Shown piece after piece: positions 52,620-61,931 of a stretch of DNA of 64,000 bases. The position numbers and the translations under genes are program-made. The DNA comes from Rhizobacter koreensis (GTDB lineage: Bacteria > Pseudomonadota > Gammaproteobacteria > Burkholderiales > Burkholderiaceae_C): positions 30,187 to 94,186 of the forward strand of contig NZ_JABWMJ010000014.1 of the NCBI RefSeq assembly GCF_013366375.1. The letters are read 5' to 3'. The notes below the pieces were generated by a model that ran no database searches, was not told the DNA's origin, and saw only the letters and a program-made list of their open reading frames with translations. Every line of letters starts with the position of its first letter. Position 1 is the first letter of the stretch.

Positions 52620-54266
52620 ATGGCCCGCCCGGTCACCCAGCTTCATCCTCCGCGCACGCCGGTCGCGCCGCGGCCCGCCGCCACGCTGCTATGGCTGCGC
52701 GATGCACCGGCCGGCCCCGAGGTGCTCTTGACGCGGCGCTCGCCGAACGCGAGCTTCCTGCCGGGCGTGTTCGTCTTCCCCGGCGGCCGCATCGACGACG
52801 CGGACGCCTCGGCGGCCGACCTCGTCGGCGAGGCGGCCGCAGCGCTGCCGCACCTCGCCGCGGCGGTGGCAGCACTGCGCGAGAGCTTCGAGGAGCTCGG
52901 CGTGCTGCATGCCCACGACGCCGCCGGCAGCCCGGTGGCGGCAAGCGAGCTCGCCGGGCTCAAGCGCCACGAGCCGCTGCATCCGCAACTGCGCGCGCGC
53001 GGCCTGCGCCTGGCCGCCGGCGCGCTGCGCGTCGCGGTGCGCTGGACCACCGACCGCGACGTGCAGCCGCGCCGCTTCGACACGCTGTTCCTGATCGGCC
53101 GCATGCCCGAAGGTCAGACGCCGGTGGCCGACGAAGCCGAGCAGTTCGAGCCGGTGTGGCTGCGCGCCGCCGACGCGCTGGCGCGCCACGAGGCCGGCAC
53201 GCTGCCGATGATCTTCCCTACCCTGCGCACGCTGCGCTGGCTGGCCGGCTTCGACAGCGTCGACGCGGCGCTCGCGGCATGTGCCGGCAACCGGCCGCAC
53301 TGGGAGTCGTGCCCGCGCGGCGCGCTCGTCGGCGGCAAGCCGCAGCGCTTCATGGAAACGGACGTGCCGTTCGGCGAGCTCGAACTCGTCTGCCCCGACG
53401 GGCAGATGCTGCACGCGCTCGACTGGCAGAGCGAGCGGCCGGTGCAACTGCTGCGCCACCTGTGGCGGTTCACCGCACCGAACCCCGGCGTGATGACCGG
53501 CCCGGGCACCAACGCCTACCTGCTGGGCAGCGCGGCCGCCGGCTGGATCGTCATCGATCCCGGTCCGCCGGACGAAGTCCACGTCAAGCGCCTGCTCGAA
53601 GTCACCGGCGGCCGCGTGCGGACGATCATCTGCACCCATTCGCATCCCGACCACTCGCCGGCTGCGCAGCCGCTGGCGCAGGCCTGCGAGGCCGCGACCG
53701 GACAGCGTCCGCCGATCCTCGGCCTGCCGTCGGCGCCGACGGCGCGGGCGCACTCGGAGTTCACCCCCGACCGCACGCTCGCCGACGGCGAATGCATCGT
53801 GCTCGACGACCCCGCGCACCCGCTGACGCTGCGCGCCGTGCACACGCCGGGCCACGCCGCCAACCACCTGTGCCTGGTGCTGGAGGAGGACGGGCTGCTG
53901 TTCTCCGGCGACCACGTGCTCAGCGGCAGCACCACGGTGATCGACCCGCCCGACGGCAACATGGCCGCCTACATCGACTCACTCGACCGGCTGCTGCGCG
54001 AGTGCGAACGCCACGACATCCGCTTCATCCTGCCGGCGCACGGGCATGTCATCGGCTCGGCACCGCAGGCCATCGCGTGGCTCAAGTCGCACCGCCTCGC
54101 GCGCGAGGCGAAGGTGCTGGCGGCGATGCGCGAGTGCCCCCAAGGCAACGCCGACGACTGGGTGCCGATCGCCTACGCGGACACCCCGAAACAACTGTGG
54201 CCCGTGGCCCGGCGCTCGCTGCTGGCGCACCTGGAGCGCATCGAGGCGCTCGGCCGCGCGCGCTGA
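52620..54266 (+). CDS. NUDIX hydrolase / metallo-beta-lactamase fusion
   Basis: This 548-aa fusion has an N-terminal NUDIX domain (about 10-250) with a recognisable but relaxed box ending in ALRESFEELGVL (REx2EExG), preceded by FVFPGGRIDDADA. The C-terminal metallo-beta-lactamase domain (about 290-540) has THSHPDHSPAA (HxHxDH), HTPGHAANHL and FSGDHVLSG. NUDIX enzymes of this subtype act on CoA or acyl-CoA pyrophosphate bonds, and the lactamase half resembles LACTB2-type hydrolases. It is probably a house-cleaning enzyme for CoA esters. It starts 3 bp after the VWA stop and is followed by a thioesterase. Confidence 0.9.
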   Translation: MARPVTQLHPPRTPVAPRPAATLLWLRDAPAGPEVLLTRRSPNASFLPGVFVFPGGRIDDADASAADLVGEAAAALPHLAAAVAALRESFEELGVLHAHDAAGSPVAASELAGLKRHEPLHPQLRARGLRLAAGALRVAVRWTTDRDVQPRRFDTLFLIGRMPEGQTPVADEAEQFEPVWLRAADALARHEAGTLPMIFPTLRTLRWLAGFDSVDAALAACAGNRPHWESCPRGALVGGKPQRFMETDVPFGELELVCPDGQMLHALDWQSERPVQLLRHLWRFTAPNPGVMTGPGTNAYLLGSAAAGWIVIDPGPPDEVHVKRLLEVTGGRVRTIICTHSHPDHSPAAQPLAQACEAATGQRPPILGLPSAPTARAHSEFTPDRTLADGECIVLDDPAHPLTLRAVHTPGHAANHLCLVLEEDGLLFSGDHVLSGSTTVIDPPDGNMAAYIDSLDRLLRECERHDIRFILPAHGHVIGSAPQAIAWLKSHRLAREAKVLAAMRECPQGNADDWVPIAYADTPKQLWPVARRSLLAHLERIEALGRAR

Positions 54267-54292
54267 CCACCGCCCCGACCGGAGACCCACCC

Positions 54293-54784
54293 TTGAACGA
54301 TCAACCCAAGCTTCCCCCCGCAGTCGTCGACGCCTTCTGGAAACGCTGGGGCAGCAACACCTTCCTCAGCGCGCAGGGCCTGGAACTCGAACTCGGCGGG
54401 GTCGGGCGCGCGGTCGTCCACCTGCGCGCGCCGACCGCCGCGCAGCGCGGTGGCGGCGGCTCGGACAGCGTGATCAACGGCGGCGTCATCGCCTACATGT
54501 TCGACGCCGCGCTCGGCTGCGCCATCGCCTCGGCCAACCTGGCGCGACCCGAGATGCACGAGGTCGACCCCGGCGGGCTGCGCCAGTCGACCATCAACCT
54601 CGATATCACCTACGTCGATGCGGCGGCAGGCGCGCGCTTCGAGGCCCACGGCAGGGTCGTGCGCTCGGGGCGGAGCGTGGCCTTTGCGGAAGGCGAGCTG
54701 CTCGACGACAGGGGGCGCGTCTGCGCCACGGCCAAGGGCATCTGGCGCATCTTCTGGCCGCACCGGGACCGCACGGCCGGCTGA
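54293..54784 (+). CDS. PaaI-type hotdog thioesterase
   Basis: This 163-aa hotdog-fold protein contains INGGVIAYMFDAALGCAIAS (active-site helix with Asp) and LDITYVDAAAGARFEAHGRV. PaaI-like enzymes hydrolyse acyl-CoA thioesters, often to recover CoA when intermediates pile up. The start is TTG 54293 with GGAG 8 nt upstream; no ATG precedes the conserved region. It lies 26 bp after the NUDIX-lactamase gene in the same run. Confidence 0.88.
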   Translation: MNDQPKLPPAVVDAFWKRWGSNTFLSAQGLELELGGVGRAVVHLRAPTAAQRGGGGSDSVINGGVIAYMFDAALGCAIASANLARPEMHEVDPGGLRQSTINLDITYVDAAAGARFEAHGRVVRSGRSVAFAEGELLDDRGRVCATAKGIWRIFWPHRDRTAG

Positions 54785-54827
54785 AACGCCACCATCCAAC
54801 CCACACCTCGCAAGGTGACTCATCCGC

Positions 54828-56609
54828 ATGAGCAAAGACATCCTCCGCATAGGCTGCGCCTCCGGTTTCTGGGGCGACAGCGAGTTCTCGGCCGCCCAGC
54901 TCGTCGAGCACGGCGACATCGACGTGCTCGTCTTCGACTACCTGGCCGAGATCACGATGTCGCTGCTGATCCGCGCCAAGGCCAAGGATCCGAGCCTGGG
55001 CTACGCGCCCGATTTCGTCAGCACCATCAAGCCGCTGATGAAGCAGCTCAAGGCGCGCGGCATCCGCGTCGTCGCCAACGCCGGCGGGGTCAACCCCTCG
55101 GCCTGCCGCGAAGCCCTGGTCGCCGCAGCCCAGGCCGAGGGCGTGGAGCTGAAGATCGCCGCGGTGCTCGGCGACGACCTGATGACGCAGGTCGAGGCGC
55201 TGCGCGCGGCCGGCACGAAGGAGATGTTCTCCGGCGCGCCGTTCCCGGCCAAGGTGATGAGCGCCAACGCCTACCTCGGCGCGTTCCCGATCGCGGCGGC
55301 GCTTTCCGCGGGCGCCGACATCGTCGTCACCGGCCGCTGCGTGGACAGCGCGGTGACGCTGGCGCCGCTGATCGCGCACTTCGGCTGGACGACCGACGAC
55401 CTCGACAAGCTCGCGCAGGGCAGCCTGGCCGGGCACCTGATCGAATGCGGCACGCAGACCACCGGCGGCAACTACACCGACTGGCAGAGCGTGCCCGGCT
55501 GGGACGACATGGGCTTTCCGATCGCCGAGTGCCGCGCTGACGGCAGCTTCGTCATCACCAAGCCACCGGGCACCGGCGGGCTGGTGTGCCCCTCGACCGT
55601 GGGCGAGCAGATGCTCTACGAGATCGGCGATCCGCGTGCCTACATCCTGCCCGACGTGGTGTGCGACTTCACCCGCGTGACGCTGACCCAGGCCGGCACC
55701 GACCGCGTCGAAGTGCGTGGTGCGCGCGGACTCCCGCCCACCGACGAGGCCAAGGTCAGCATCACGTACGCCGACGGCTTCCGCGCCACGAGCCTGTTCA
55801 TGATCGGCGGCATCGACGCCGGCGCCAAGGCGCACCGAGTCGGCGCGGCCATGCTGGCACGCATGCGGCGAAAGTTCGCCGAGCGAGGCTGGCCCGACTT
55901 CACGGAGGCCTGCGTCGAGGCCATCGGCGCCGAGGACACCTACGGTCCGCAGGCCCGGGTGAGCGCGCGCGAGGTCATGCTCAAGGTGGGCGTGCGCCAC
56001 CCGCTGGAGGATGCGCTCGAGCTGTTCTCGCGCGAGGTGGCGCCGATGGCGCTGATGTCGGCGCCGGCCATCACCGGCTTCACCGGCGGGCGGCCCAAGG
56101 TGCAACCGGTGGTCCGGTTGTTTTCCTGCCTGGTGCCGAAGTCGCAGCTCGGCGTGAGCATCGACATGGGCGCGCAGAAGGTCGCCGCACCGGCGCTGGC
56201 CGGCGTGAGGCTCGACGCCGCGGCGTTGCCTGCTGTCGACGGGCCGCTGCCGGCCGCCGATGCCTTCGCGCGCGGGTCGCGCAGCGTGCCGCTGGTGCTG
56301 CTGGCCTGGGCGCGAAGCGGCGACAAGGGCGACGCGGCGAACATCGGCATCATCGCCCGCAAGCCCGAGTACCTGCCCTTCATCCGCGCCGCCATCACCG
56401 AGCAGGCGGTGGCACGCTGGTTCGCGCACTTGGTGAACGGCGAAGTGCGCCGCTACGACCTGCCGGGAACGCATGCGCTGAACTTCACGCTGCAGGAAGC
56501 GCTGGGCGGTGGCGGCGTTGCCTCGGTGCGCATGGACCCGCAGGGCAAGGCCTATGCGCAGATGCTGCTCGACCACCCGGTGACGATTCCAGCCGAACTC
56601 GCCCTCTGA
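54828..56609 (+). CDS. AtuA family protein (DUF1446), acyclic terpene utilisation-like
   Basis: This 593-aa protein matches AtuA/DUF1446 throughout: IGCASGFWGDSEFSAAQLVE at the N-terminus, DYLAEITMSLL, NAGGVNPSACREAL, VVTGRCVDSAVTLAPL, and a C-terminal AtuA-like ferredoxin-fold segment (WARSGDKGDAANIGI). In Pseudomonas AtuA belongs to the citronellol/geraniol operon; its exact reaction is unknown. Here it is followed by an acyl-CoA dehydrogenase, and a biotin-dependent carboxylase lies upstream. This supports catabolism of a branched terpenoid or similar acid, though AtuA relatives also occur with other acyl-CoA pathways. Confidence 0.93.
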   Translation: MSKDILRIGCASGFWGDSEFSAAQLVEHGDIDVLVFDYLAEITMSLLIRAKAKDPSLGYAPDFVSTIKPLMKQLKARGIRVVANAGGVNPSACREALVAAAQAEGVELKIAAVLGDDLMTQVEALRAAGTKEMFSGAPFPAKVMSANAYLGAFPIAAALSAGADIVVTGRCVDSAVTLAPLIAHFGWTTDDLDKLAQGSLAGHLIECGTQTTGGNYTDWQSVPGWDDMGFPIAECRADGSFVITKPPGTGGLVCPSTVGEQMLYEIGDPRAYILPDVVCDFTRVTLTQAGTDRVEVRGARGLPPTDEAKVSITYADGFRATSLFMIGGIDAGAKAHRVGAAMLARMRRKFAERGWPDFTEACVEAIGAEDTYGPQARVSAREVMLKVGVRHPLEDALELFSREVAPMALMSAPAITGFTGGRPKVQPVVRLFSCLVPKSQLGVSIDMGAQKVAAPALAGVRLDAAALPAVDGPLPAADAFARGSRSVPLVLLAWARSGDKGDAANIGIIARKPEYLPFIRAAITEQAVARWFAHLVNGEVRRYDLPGTHALNFTLQEALGGGGVASVRMDPQGKAYAQMLLDHPVTIPAELAL

Positions 56610-56648
56610 TCCCACCCCTTCATTTCACGACACCATCGGAGTGAACCC

Positions 56649-57845
56649 ATGACCGCAATGACCCCGCCCACCGGCCGCGCCACGGCCTCCTCGATCATCC
56701 AGTCGCGCATCCGCGACATCCAGGAAGCGGCGCGCGGCGTCACCAAGCAGTACCCGCGCAGCTACATCCTGCAGTGCATCAAGGAAGACAGATTCCCCGA
56801 CGAACTGTGGCGCGAACTTGGCAAGTTCGGCCTGCTCGGCCTGTCCATTCCCGAGGAGCACGGCGGCTCGGGTGGCGGCGTGCTCGAGATCACGGCGCTC
56901 AATGAGGCGCTTGCGCTGGCCGGCGTGCCGACGCTGTTCCTGGTGGTCACGGGCCTGGCCCGGGTGCCCATCGTGCGCCACGGCACCAAGGAGCAGATCG
57001 CCAAGTACGTCACACCCACCTGCACCGGCGAGAAGAAGATGTGCTTCGCGATCACCGAGCCGAATGCCGGCACCAACAGCTTTGCGATGACGACGCTGGC
57101 CAGCCCCGACGCCGACGGCGGCTGGACGCTTAATGGGCAGAAGGTCTTCATCTCCGGCGCGCGCGATGCCGACTACATGCAGGTCGTGGCGCGCACCACC
57201 AAGGCCGGCGACGTGAAGCACCGCACCGACGGCATGTCGCTGTTCGTGGTCGACATGAAGACCCCGGGCATCAAGCTGCAGCAGCTCAACATCCAGGTCG
57301 AAACCGCCGAGCGCCAATACATGGTGTTCTTTGACAATGTCAAGCTGCCCGCCGAGGCGGTGATCGGCGAACCCGGCAAGGGCGCCAAGCTGATGTTCGA
57401 GGGCCTGAACTCCGAGAGACTGCTGGCCGCCGGTGCGGCCATCGGCCTGGGCGACTACGCGTTGTCGAAGGCCGTGGCGTACGCCAACGAACGCAAGCCA
57501 TTCGGCAAGCCGATCGGCAGCTATCAGGCGCTGCAACACCGCATGGCCTTGGCCAAGGCCGAACTGGAAGCGGCGCGGCTGATGACCTACGACGCCGCGG
57601 ACCGTTTCGACAACGGCGAGGACGCCGGCGCCCATGCCAACATGGCCAAGCTGCTCGCGTCCCGCGCCGCGGTGGCGGCCATCGACGCCACGCTGCAGGT
57701 GCATGGCGGCTATGGCTTCGACCGCGACTACGACGTGGTCACGCTGTGGCCGATGACGCGCCTGCTGGAGATCGCGCCCATCAACAACGAGATGCTGATG
57801 AACTACATCGGCGAGCACGTGCTCGGGCTCCCCAAGTCGTACTGA
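56649..57845 (+). CDS. Acyl-CoA dehydrogenase (AtuD-like position)
   Basis: This 398-aa enzyme contains CFAITEPNAGTNSFAMTTLA, LQVHGGYGFDRDYDVVTLW and a C-terminus IAPINNEMLMNYIGEHVLGL. The Glu in INNE aligns with the catalytic Glu of GTNE. Its C-terminus is close to that of the dehydrogenase at 32591-33751 (both end EHVLGLP), so the two belong to one subfamily, yet that paralogue has lost the Glu. It starts at ATG 56649 with GGAG upstream, 39 bp after atuA. Confidence 0.92.
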   Translation: MTAMTPPTGRATASSIIQSRIRDIQEAARGVTKQYPRSYILQCIKEDRFPDELWRELGKFGLLGLSIPEEHGGSGGGVLEITALNEALALAGVPTLFLVVTGLARVPIVRHGTKEQIAKYVTPTCTGEKKMCFAITEPNAGTNSFAMTTLASPDADGGWTLNGQKVFISGARDADYMQVVARTTKAGDVKHRTDGMSLFVVDMKTPGIKLQQLNIQVETAERQYMVFFDNVKLPAEAVIGEPGKGAKLMFEGLNSERLLAAGAAIGLGDYALSKAVAYANERKPFGKPIGSYQALQHRMALAKAELEAARLMTYDAADRFDNGEDAGAHANMAKLLASRAAVAAIDATLQVHGGYGFDRDYDVVTLWPMTRLLEIAPINNEMLMNYIGEHVLGLPKSY

Positions 57846-57850
57846 ACGAG

Positions 57851-58303
57851 ATGCCTAGCCGTCGGGCCCAGGAATCGGCCACCGCGGCTGGCACCGCCGG
57901 CCGGGACTCGGGGGGGCACACGGGCGCGCACCTGCCGCTCGGCATTGCCGAGACCTGCCGGCGCGTCGGCATCACGTTGCGCGCCATCAGGCACTACGAG
58001 TGCCTGGGCCTGTTGCTGCCGCGGCGCATCAACGGCGCGCGGGTCTACGGCGCAACGGACCTGCACTCGCTGGAACTGCTGCTGCGCTTCAAGGCGATGG
58101 GGCTGTCGCTGAACGAGTGCCGCAACGGTCTGAGGTGTTTCGGCCTGCCAACGTCGGGCCCTTCGGCCGATGACGCGACCGATCCGCAAGGGCTCCTCCG
58201 GGCGCTCCAGCGCCGCCGTCATGCGATCGATTCGACGATTGCCGAAATGAACATCATCCGCAATGAGGCCTCGGCTGCACTGGCTGGCAGCAGGACGGCC
58301 TGA
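57851..58303 (+). CDS. MerR-family regulator
   Basis: This 150-aa regulator has a MerR winged HTH (about 35-105): GIAETCRRVGITLRAIRHYE, GLLLPRRINGARVYGATDL and LLRFKAMGLSLNEC. A short C-terminal coiled-coil (about 118-145) would mediate dimerisation. There is no Cys pattern for metal sensing. MerR proteins of the LiuR type control branched-chain acyl-CoA operons. It is the penultimate gene of the plus run, starting 5 bp after the dehydrogenase stop, so it is probably co-transcribed. Its operator is not evident. Confidence 0.88.
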   Translation: MPSRRAQESATAAGTAGRDSGGHTGAHLPLGIAETCRRVGITLRAIRHYECLGLLLPRRINGARVYGATDLHSLELLLRFKAMGLSLNECRNGLRCFGLPTSGPSADDATDPQGLLRALQRRRHAIDSTIAEMNIIRNEASAALAGSRTA

Positions 58304-58322
58304 CGAACTTCTCGGAGAACAC

Positions 58323-59105
58323 GTGGAGCAGCATCATCTCACCGCCGGCGGCCACGGGCTGGCGGCGTACTCCTGGGGACGGTTCGACGGCGAAGCACCG
58401 GTCATCGTCATGATGCACGGCGGACTCGATTGCACGAGCACCTGGAAGGACCTGCCGGAGTCCATCGCGCGAGAAAGCGGTCTCGCCGTGCTGTCTTACG
58501 ACCGCTGGGGTTATGGCGGATCGGATCCCTATGTCGGCCGACGTGAGCGCTCCTACCGGTTCGAGGAGTCGGGGCCGGTGTTCGCCGAGGTGCTGCGCCA
58601 TTTCGGCATTAGGCAGGCAGTGATCTTCGGCCACAGCGACGGCGGCGCCATGGGCATCCTGGCCGCAGCCGCCCACCCGGACGTGGTGCGCGGCGTATGC
58701 GCCTGTTCGCCCACCGTGGCGCTGGACCTGCCGATGGTGCGGGCCATGGCATCGGCGCGGCGGGCCTTCGAGCACGGCGGCCTGCGCGAGAAGCTGGCCC
58801 GACATCATGGCGACAGGACCGATGCCATGTTCTGGGCATGGTACGAACCCTGGGCCGATGAGGCGGCGATCGAATGGTCGATGGCGGCGCAGGTGGCCGA
58901 AGTCCGCTGCCCCGTCGCTGCACTGTTCGGCCAGGACGACGACTACGGCTGGCGCGCCAGCGCGCGGCTGTTGGTGGAGCACGGTCGCATGCCTCTGGAG
59001 GTGACGGCAATTCCCGGGGTCGGCCACGATCCTCAGCACAGGGCGCGTGCTTCCGTGTTGGGGGCGCTGGACCGCGTGCTGCGTACGGCCGCCACGCAAC
59101 CCTGA
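58323..59105 (+). CDS. Alpha/beta hydrolase
   Basis: This 260-aa alpha/beta hydrolase has the oxyanion segment MMHGGLDCTSTW, the nucleophile Ser in GHSDGGAMG, the acid in FGQDDDYGW and the final His in PGVGHDPQH. It is probably an esterase or a C-C bond hydrolase releasing an acid for CoA activation. I chose GTG 58323, which has GGAG 5 nt upstream; an ATG at 58263 would overlap the MerR gene by 41 bp. It ends the plus-strand run. Confidence 0.88.
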   Translation: MEQHHLTAGGHGLAAYSWGRFDGEAPVIVMMHGGLDCTSTWKDLPESIARESGLAVLSYDRWGYGGSDPYVGRRERSYRFEESGPVFAEVLRHFGIRQAVIFGHSDGGAMGILAAAAHPDVVRGVCACSPTVALDLPMVRAMASARRAFEHGGLREKLARHHGDRTDAMFWAWYEPWADEAAIEWSMAAQVAEVRCPVAALFGQDDDYGWRASARLLVEHGRMPLEVTAIPGVGHDPQHRARASVLGALDRVLRTAATQP

Positions 59106-59137
59106 CCAAGCAAGGATCAGGCCCGAGCGCGGGCCGA

Positions 59138-59890
59138 TCACTGCGCTGTGGCCTGCGTCTCCAGTAGTTCGTTCCCGAGTCTGAAGGTCGCGACGGACTC
59201 GACGAGGGAGCGGGACTGGTCCGAAACTGAGGCTGCAGTGGCGGCCGATTGCTCGACCATCGCTGCATTCTGCTGCGTCACGGAATCGAGTTCGGCAATC
59301 GCCTGCTCGACCTGCACGACTCCAGTTTCCTGCTCACCGAAGGTCGAACTCACTTCGGCGATAAGCGTGCTGACGCGTTGGACAGAGTGCATCGTCTCGG
59401 TGAGTGCAAGGCCCGCTGCCTCAGCTTGGTCGACGCCGACGATCACTTTGGCCGACGCATCGCGAATCAGAGCCTGAATCTCCTTGGCCGCCGCAGCCGT
59501 TCGCTGCGCAAGGGATCGCACCTCGGCCGCGACCACCGCGAAGCCGCGGCCTTGCTCGCCCGCGCGCGCCGCTTCCACCGCAGCGTTCAGGGACAGGATG
59601 TTGGTCTGAAACGCAATGCCATCGATGATGCCCGTGATATCCCCGATCTTCTTCGAAGAGGCATGAATCCCCTCCATCCCGCGCGCCACATCCCCGACCG
59701 CCTCTTCGCTGCGCTGCGCCGCGATGCGCGCCCCTCTAGACAATTGATCCGCTTGTTGCAGTCTTGTTCCGCATTCCTTCACCGTTGTCGATATCTCGGC
59801 CATGGTGGCCGACGTCTGCTGCAGTGCCGCTGCTTGCTTCTCGGTGCGGACCGATAAGTCTTGAGCTCCGACCGCCACCTCATGGATGCT
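59138..59890 (-). pseudogene. Methyl-accepting chemotaxis protein, 5'-truncated
   Basis: Only the cytoplasmic signalling domain remains (about 250 residues). The hairpin tip is intact: GIAFQTNILSLNAAVEAARA then GEQGRGFAVVAAEVRSLAQR, with flanking coiled-coil heptads and the end of a HAMP-proximal segment (IHEVAVGAQDLSVRTEKQA). The frame is cut at 59890 by the inverted repeat of the recombinase cassette, with a stop just inside it. The sensor and membrane parts are missing from the window. GTG 59878 could start a stump, but it is probably a dead gene. Confidence 0.88.
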
Positions 59891-60130
59891 CTTGATTAGC
59901 GACCAACCTCAGCCGCACGAATGAAGTGAGCCGGGGCTGGAGTTGACAGGCAGGCGGCGCGAAGCAGCCTGGGCAGAATGGAGCGCAGATTGAATCGGCG
60001 ATTGAATCGATACTGGGCCTCGGCGAGGTAGCGATGGGCGTACTTGGCGAAGTCGAAGGCGTGGTAGGTGCCGCCGAGCGAGCGCTTGAGGTTGCCCAGG
60101 AAGGTGTTGATCACGCCATGTACGCAAAAG
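59891..60130 (-). repeat. Left 240-bp inverted repeat: 3' end of IS1595-type transposase gene
   Basis: Read on the minus strand it encodes VHGVINTFLGNLKRSLGGTY, then HRYLAEAQYRFNRRF and ends FIRAAEVGR-stop. The pattern of VNTxExFxxxxKRxxxGxYH plus HRYLxExxxRxNRR is the C-terminal DDE part of ISXO2-like (IS1595) transposases. It ends 5-7 bp after the stop codon. The catalytic Asp residues upstream are absent. Confidence 0.85.
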
Positions 60131-61783
60131 CAAACTTGCTCCCGAGCCATCGGCGCCGGGCAAGGGCCCACCCGGATCGATCGACCCCGCGGGCCCGCCA
60201 GACGACCGGTTCGAGTTCGGGATCGAGTGTCGGATGGTGATGCTGTCATCGCCAACGACGACTTCCTTGACGAGCAGCCGGACGACGCGCTGGCGTTCAA
60301 GCACGTCCAATCCCTGGACCTGCGTGCGCAGACGCTCGAGGAATTCGCCCAGCGTGTGAGCGAGCCGCAGGTAGGTGGCTTGATCGGCGAGTTGGGCACT
60401 CAGCGATTCGAGTTCCGCCTTCAACCGCATCTCGCGCTGGCGCAACTCAGGTATGCGCCGGCGTAGCTCGTCCAAGCTGAGCAGATCCTCTTGATAGGCC
60501 GTCAGCAGCCGCTCTATGCGCCGTTGAGCAACGAGCAGCTCGCGAGTGATCCTGTCTTGGTTCTGTTGGGCCGCATGGGACGTGCGCGCCGCTTCCAAGC
60601 GCCGGGTCAGTTCGGCTTGGATCAGGGCGGGGTCTTCAAGCAGTCGAGCGACCTCGGTCCACACGGTGTCCTCCAGCAGATCGAGCCGAATCGGCTTCGC
60701 GCTGCACCGCGCTTGTCCTTGATAGCGCCACGCGTCCGAACCCAGGCATCGGTAGTAGGAGATCTTGCGCGCGCTGCTGCGCGCGGAATGCCGATACAGC
60801 GCGTAGCCGCACTGGGCGCAGTGCACCAGGCCCTGCAGAATGCTCGGCTCGACCGTGCGGCGTGGGGAGAACTTCTTGTTGTCCTGCAGGCGCTCCTGCG
60901 CCAGATCGAAGGTGCGCTCATCCACCAGCGCGGGCACGGGAATCTGGATCCATTGATCCTTCGGAGCTTCCTGCAACGGGCGTGGGGCGCGTCGCGGTGG
61001 ATGAACCCGCAGGCGCACGGCTCGGTTGTCGCGATGCTGTCGCGCAGCCTCCTGGGTCTTGCCGAAGCAGGCCATGCCACGGTATGCCGGGTTGCGCAGC
61101 ATCGCCCAGATCGTCGTGCGCTCCCAGCAGGCTTGCTCCTTCCTGGTCGGCACCGCGAGTTGGTTGAGTCGGCGCGTGATGGCACCGATGCTCAGCGCCT
61201 GCGCGGTGTACAGATCGAACACCTGGCGGACCACCTCGGCCTGCGCCTCGATGACCTCGTAGTAGGCCGCGCGTTCCTCGGTCTTGCGCACGTAGCGATA
61301 GCCATACGGGGCGCTGCTGAGGACACTGACCTCGCCTTGCTTGGCCCGATGGCGTTTGCCGCGGCGCGAACGCTCCATGATTTGCGCGCGTTCGTATTCG
61401 GCAATCATGCCCTGGAACTGCAGCAGCAACTGGTCTTCGGGCGTTTGCGATTGCGGGGCCTTGATGAAGATCGTCTGCACGCCGTGGCGCAGCCATTCCT
61501 CGGTGAGCAACACTTGATAGGCGTACTTGCGGCTGAGCCGATCCGGCGACAGCACCAGTACGGCGTGGACCTGGCCTTCGGCGACGAGGTCGCGCACTCG
61601 CTCCAGACCGGGTCGAACCAGCGTGGCGCTGCTGAAGCCCTCGTCCTCGAAGATCCACTCAACCGGTACGCTGTAGCCTTGGCTTGAAGCGAACGCCTTC
61701 AGTGCGGCCGTCTGGCTGGCGATCGTCTTGTCCTCCTTCTGCTGGTCGGAAGACACCCGCGCATAAATCGCCGCTGTCTTCAT
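59909..61783 (-). CDS. Large serine recombinase, C-terminus fused into the repeat
   Basis: The first 551 codons are a complete large serine recombinase. The resolvase domain has nucleophile Ser10 or Ser11 (AIYARVSSDQQ), DRLSRKYAYQ and MERSRRGKR. A recombinase domain follows (about 165-270; RRLNQLAVPTRKE), then a zinc ribbon (CAQCGYALYRH and CLGSDAW...CSAKPI, about 325-365) and a coiled coil (about 395-470). After codon 551 (60130) the frame runs into the 240-bp repeat out of phase with the transposase, adding about 73 non-native residues; the original stop was lost. It starts at ATG 61783 with GGAGGA upstream. Confidence 0.9.
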   Translation of the reverse strand: MKTAAIYARVSSDQQKEDKTIASQTAALKAFASSQGYSVPVEWIFEDEGFSSATLVRPGLERVRDLVAEGQVHAVLVLSPDRLSRKYAYQVLLTEEWLRHGVQTIFIKAPQSQTPEDQLLLQFQGMIAEYERAQIMERSRRGKRHRAKQGEVSVLSSAPYGYRYVRKTEERAAYYEVIEAQAEVVRQVFDLYTAQALSIGAITRRLNQLAVPTRKEQACWERTTIWAMLRNPAYRGMACFGKTQEAARQHRDNRAVRLRVHPPRRAPRPLQEAPKDQWIQIPVPALVDERTFDLAQERLQDNKKFSPRRTVEPSILQGLVHCAQCGYALYRHSARSSARKISYYRCLGSDAWRYQGQARCSAKPIRLDLLEDTVWTEVARLLEDPALIQAELTRRLEAARTSHAAQQNQDRITRELLVAQRRIERLLTAYQEDLLSLDELRRRIPELRQREMRLKAELESLSAQLADQATYLRLAHTLGEFLERLRTQVQGLDVLERQRVVRLLVKEVVVGDDSITIRHSIPNSNRSSGGPAGSIDPGGPLPGADGSGASLLLRTWRDQHLPGQPQALARRHLPRLRLRQVRPSLPRRGPVSIQSPIQSALHSAQAASRRLPVNSSPGSLHSCG

Positions 61784-61931
61784 GGCCGTGTCCTCCTACT
61801 CGGCAGTGCCCGCCGGTGCGGCGGGTGCGATCCGGAACCAAGATGTCGTAGACCTGCTCGAGCTTGGCGCCGAACAGGCGATCGAAGCAATACTCGAAGC
61901 GGACTGGGCAGCGCTGGCGGCGCTCAGCCAC
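61659..61931 (-). CDS. Possible small ORF coupled between regulator and recombinase
   Basis: A GTG at 61931 overlaps the stop of the HTH/RHH gene and opens a 90-codon frame. Its first 33 residues look protein-like (RCPVRFEYCFDRLFGAKLEQ, then VYDILVPDR). The second half overlaps the recombinase start by 125 bp out of frame, which argues for caution. It could be a real coupled gene or only a chance frame. Confidence 0.3.
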   Translation of the reverse strand: MAERRQRCPVRFEYCFDRLFGAKLEQVYDILVPDRTRRTGGHCRVGGHGHEDSGDLCAGVFRPAEGGQDDRQPDGRTEGVRFKPRLQRTG

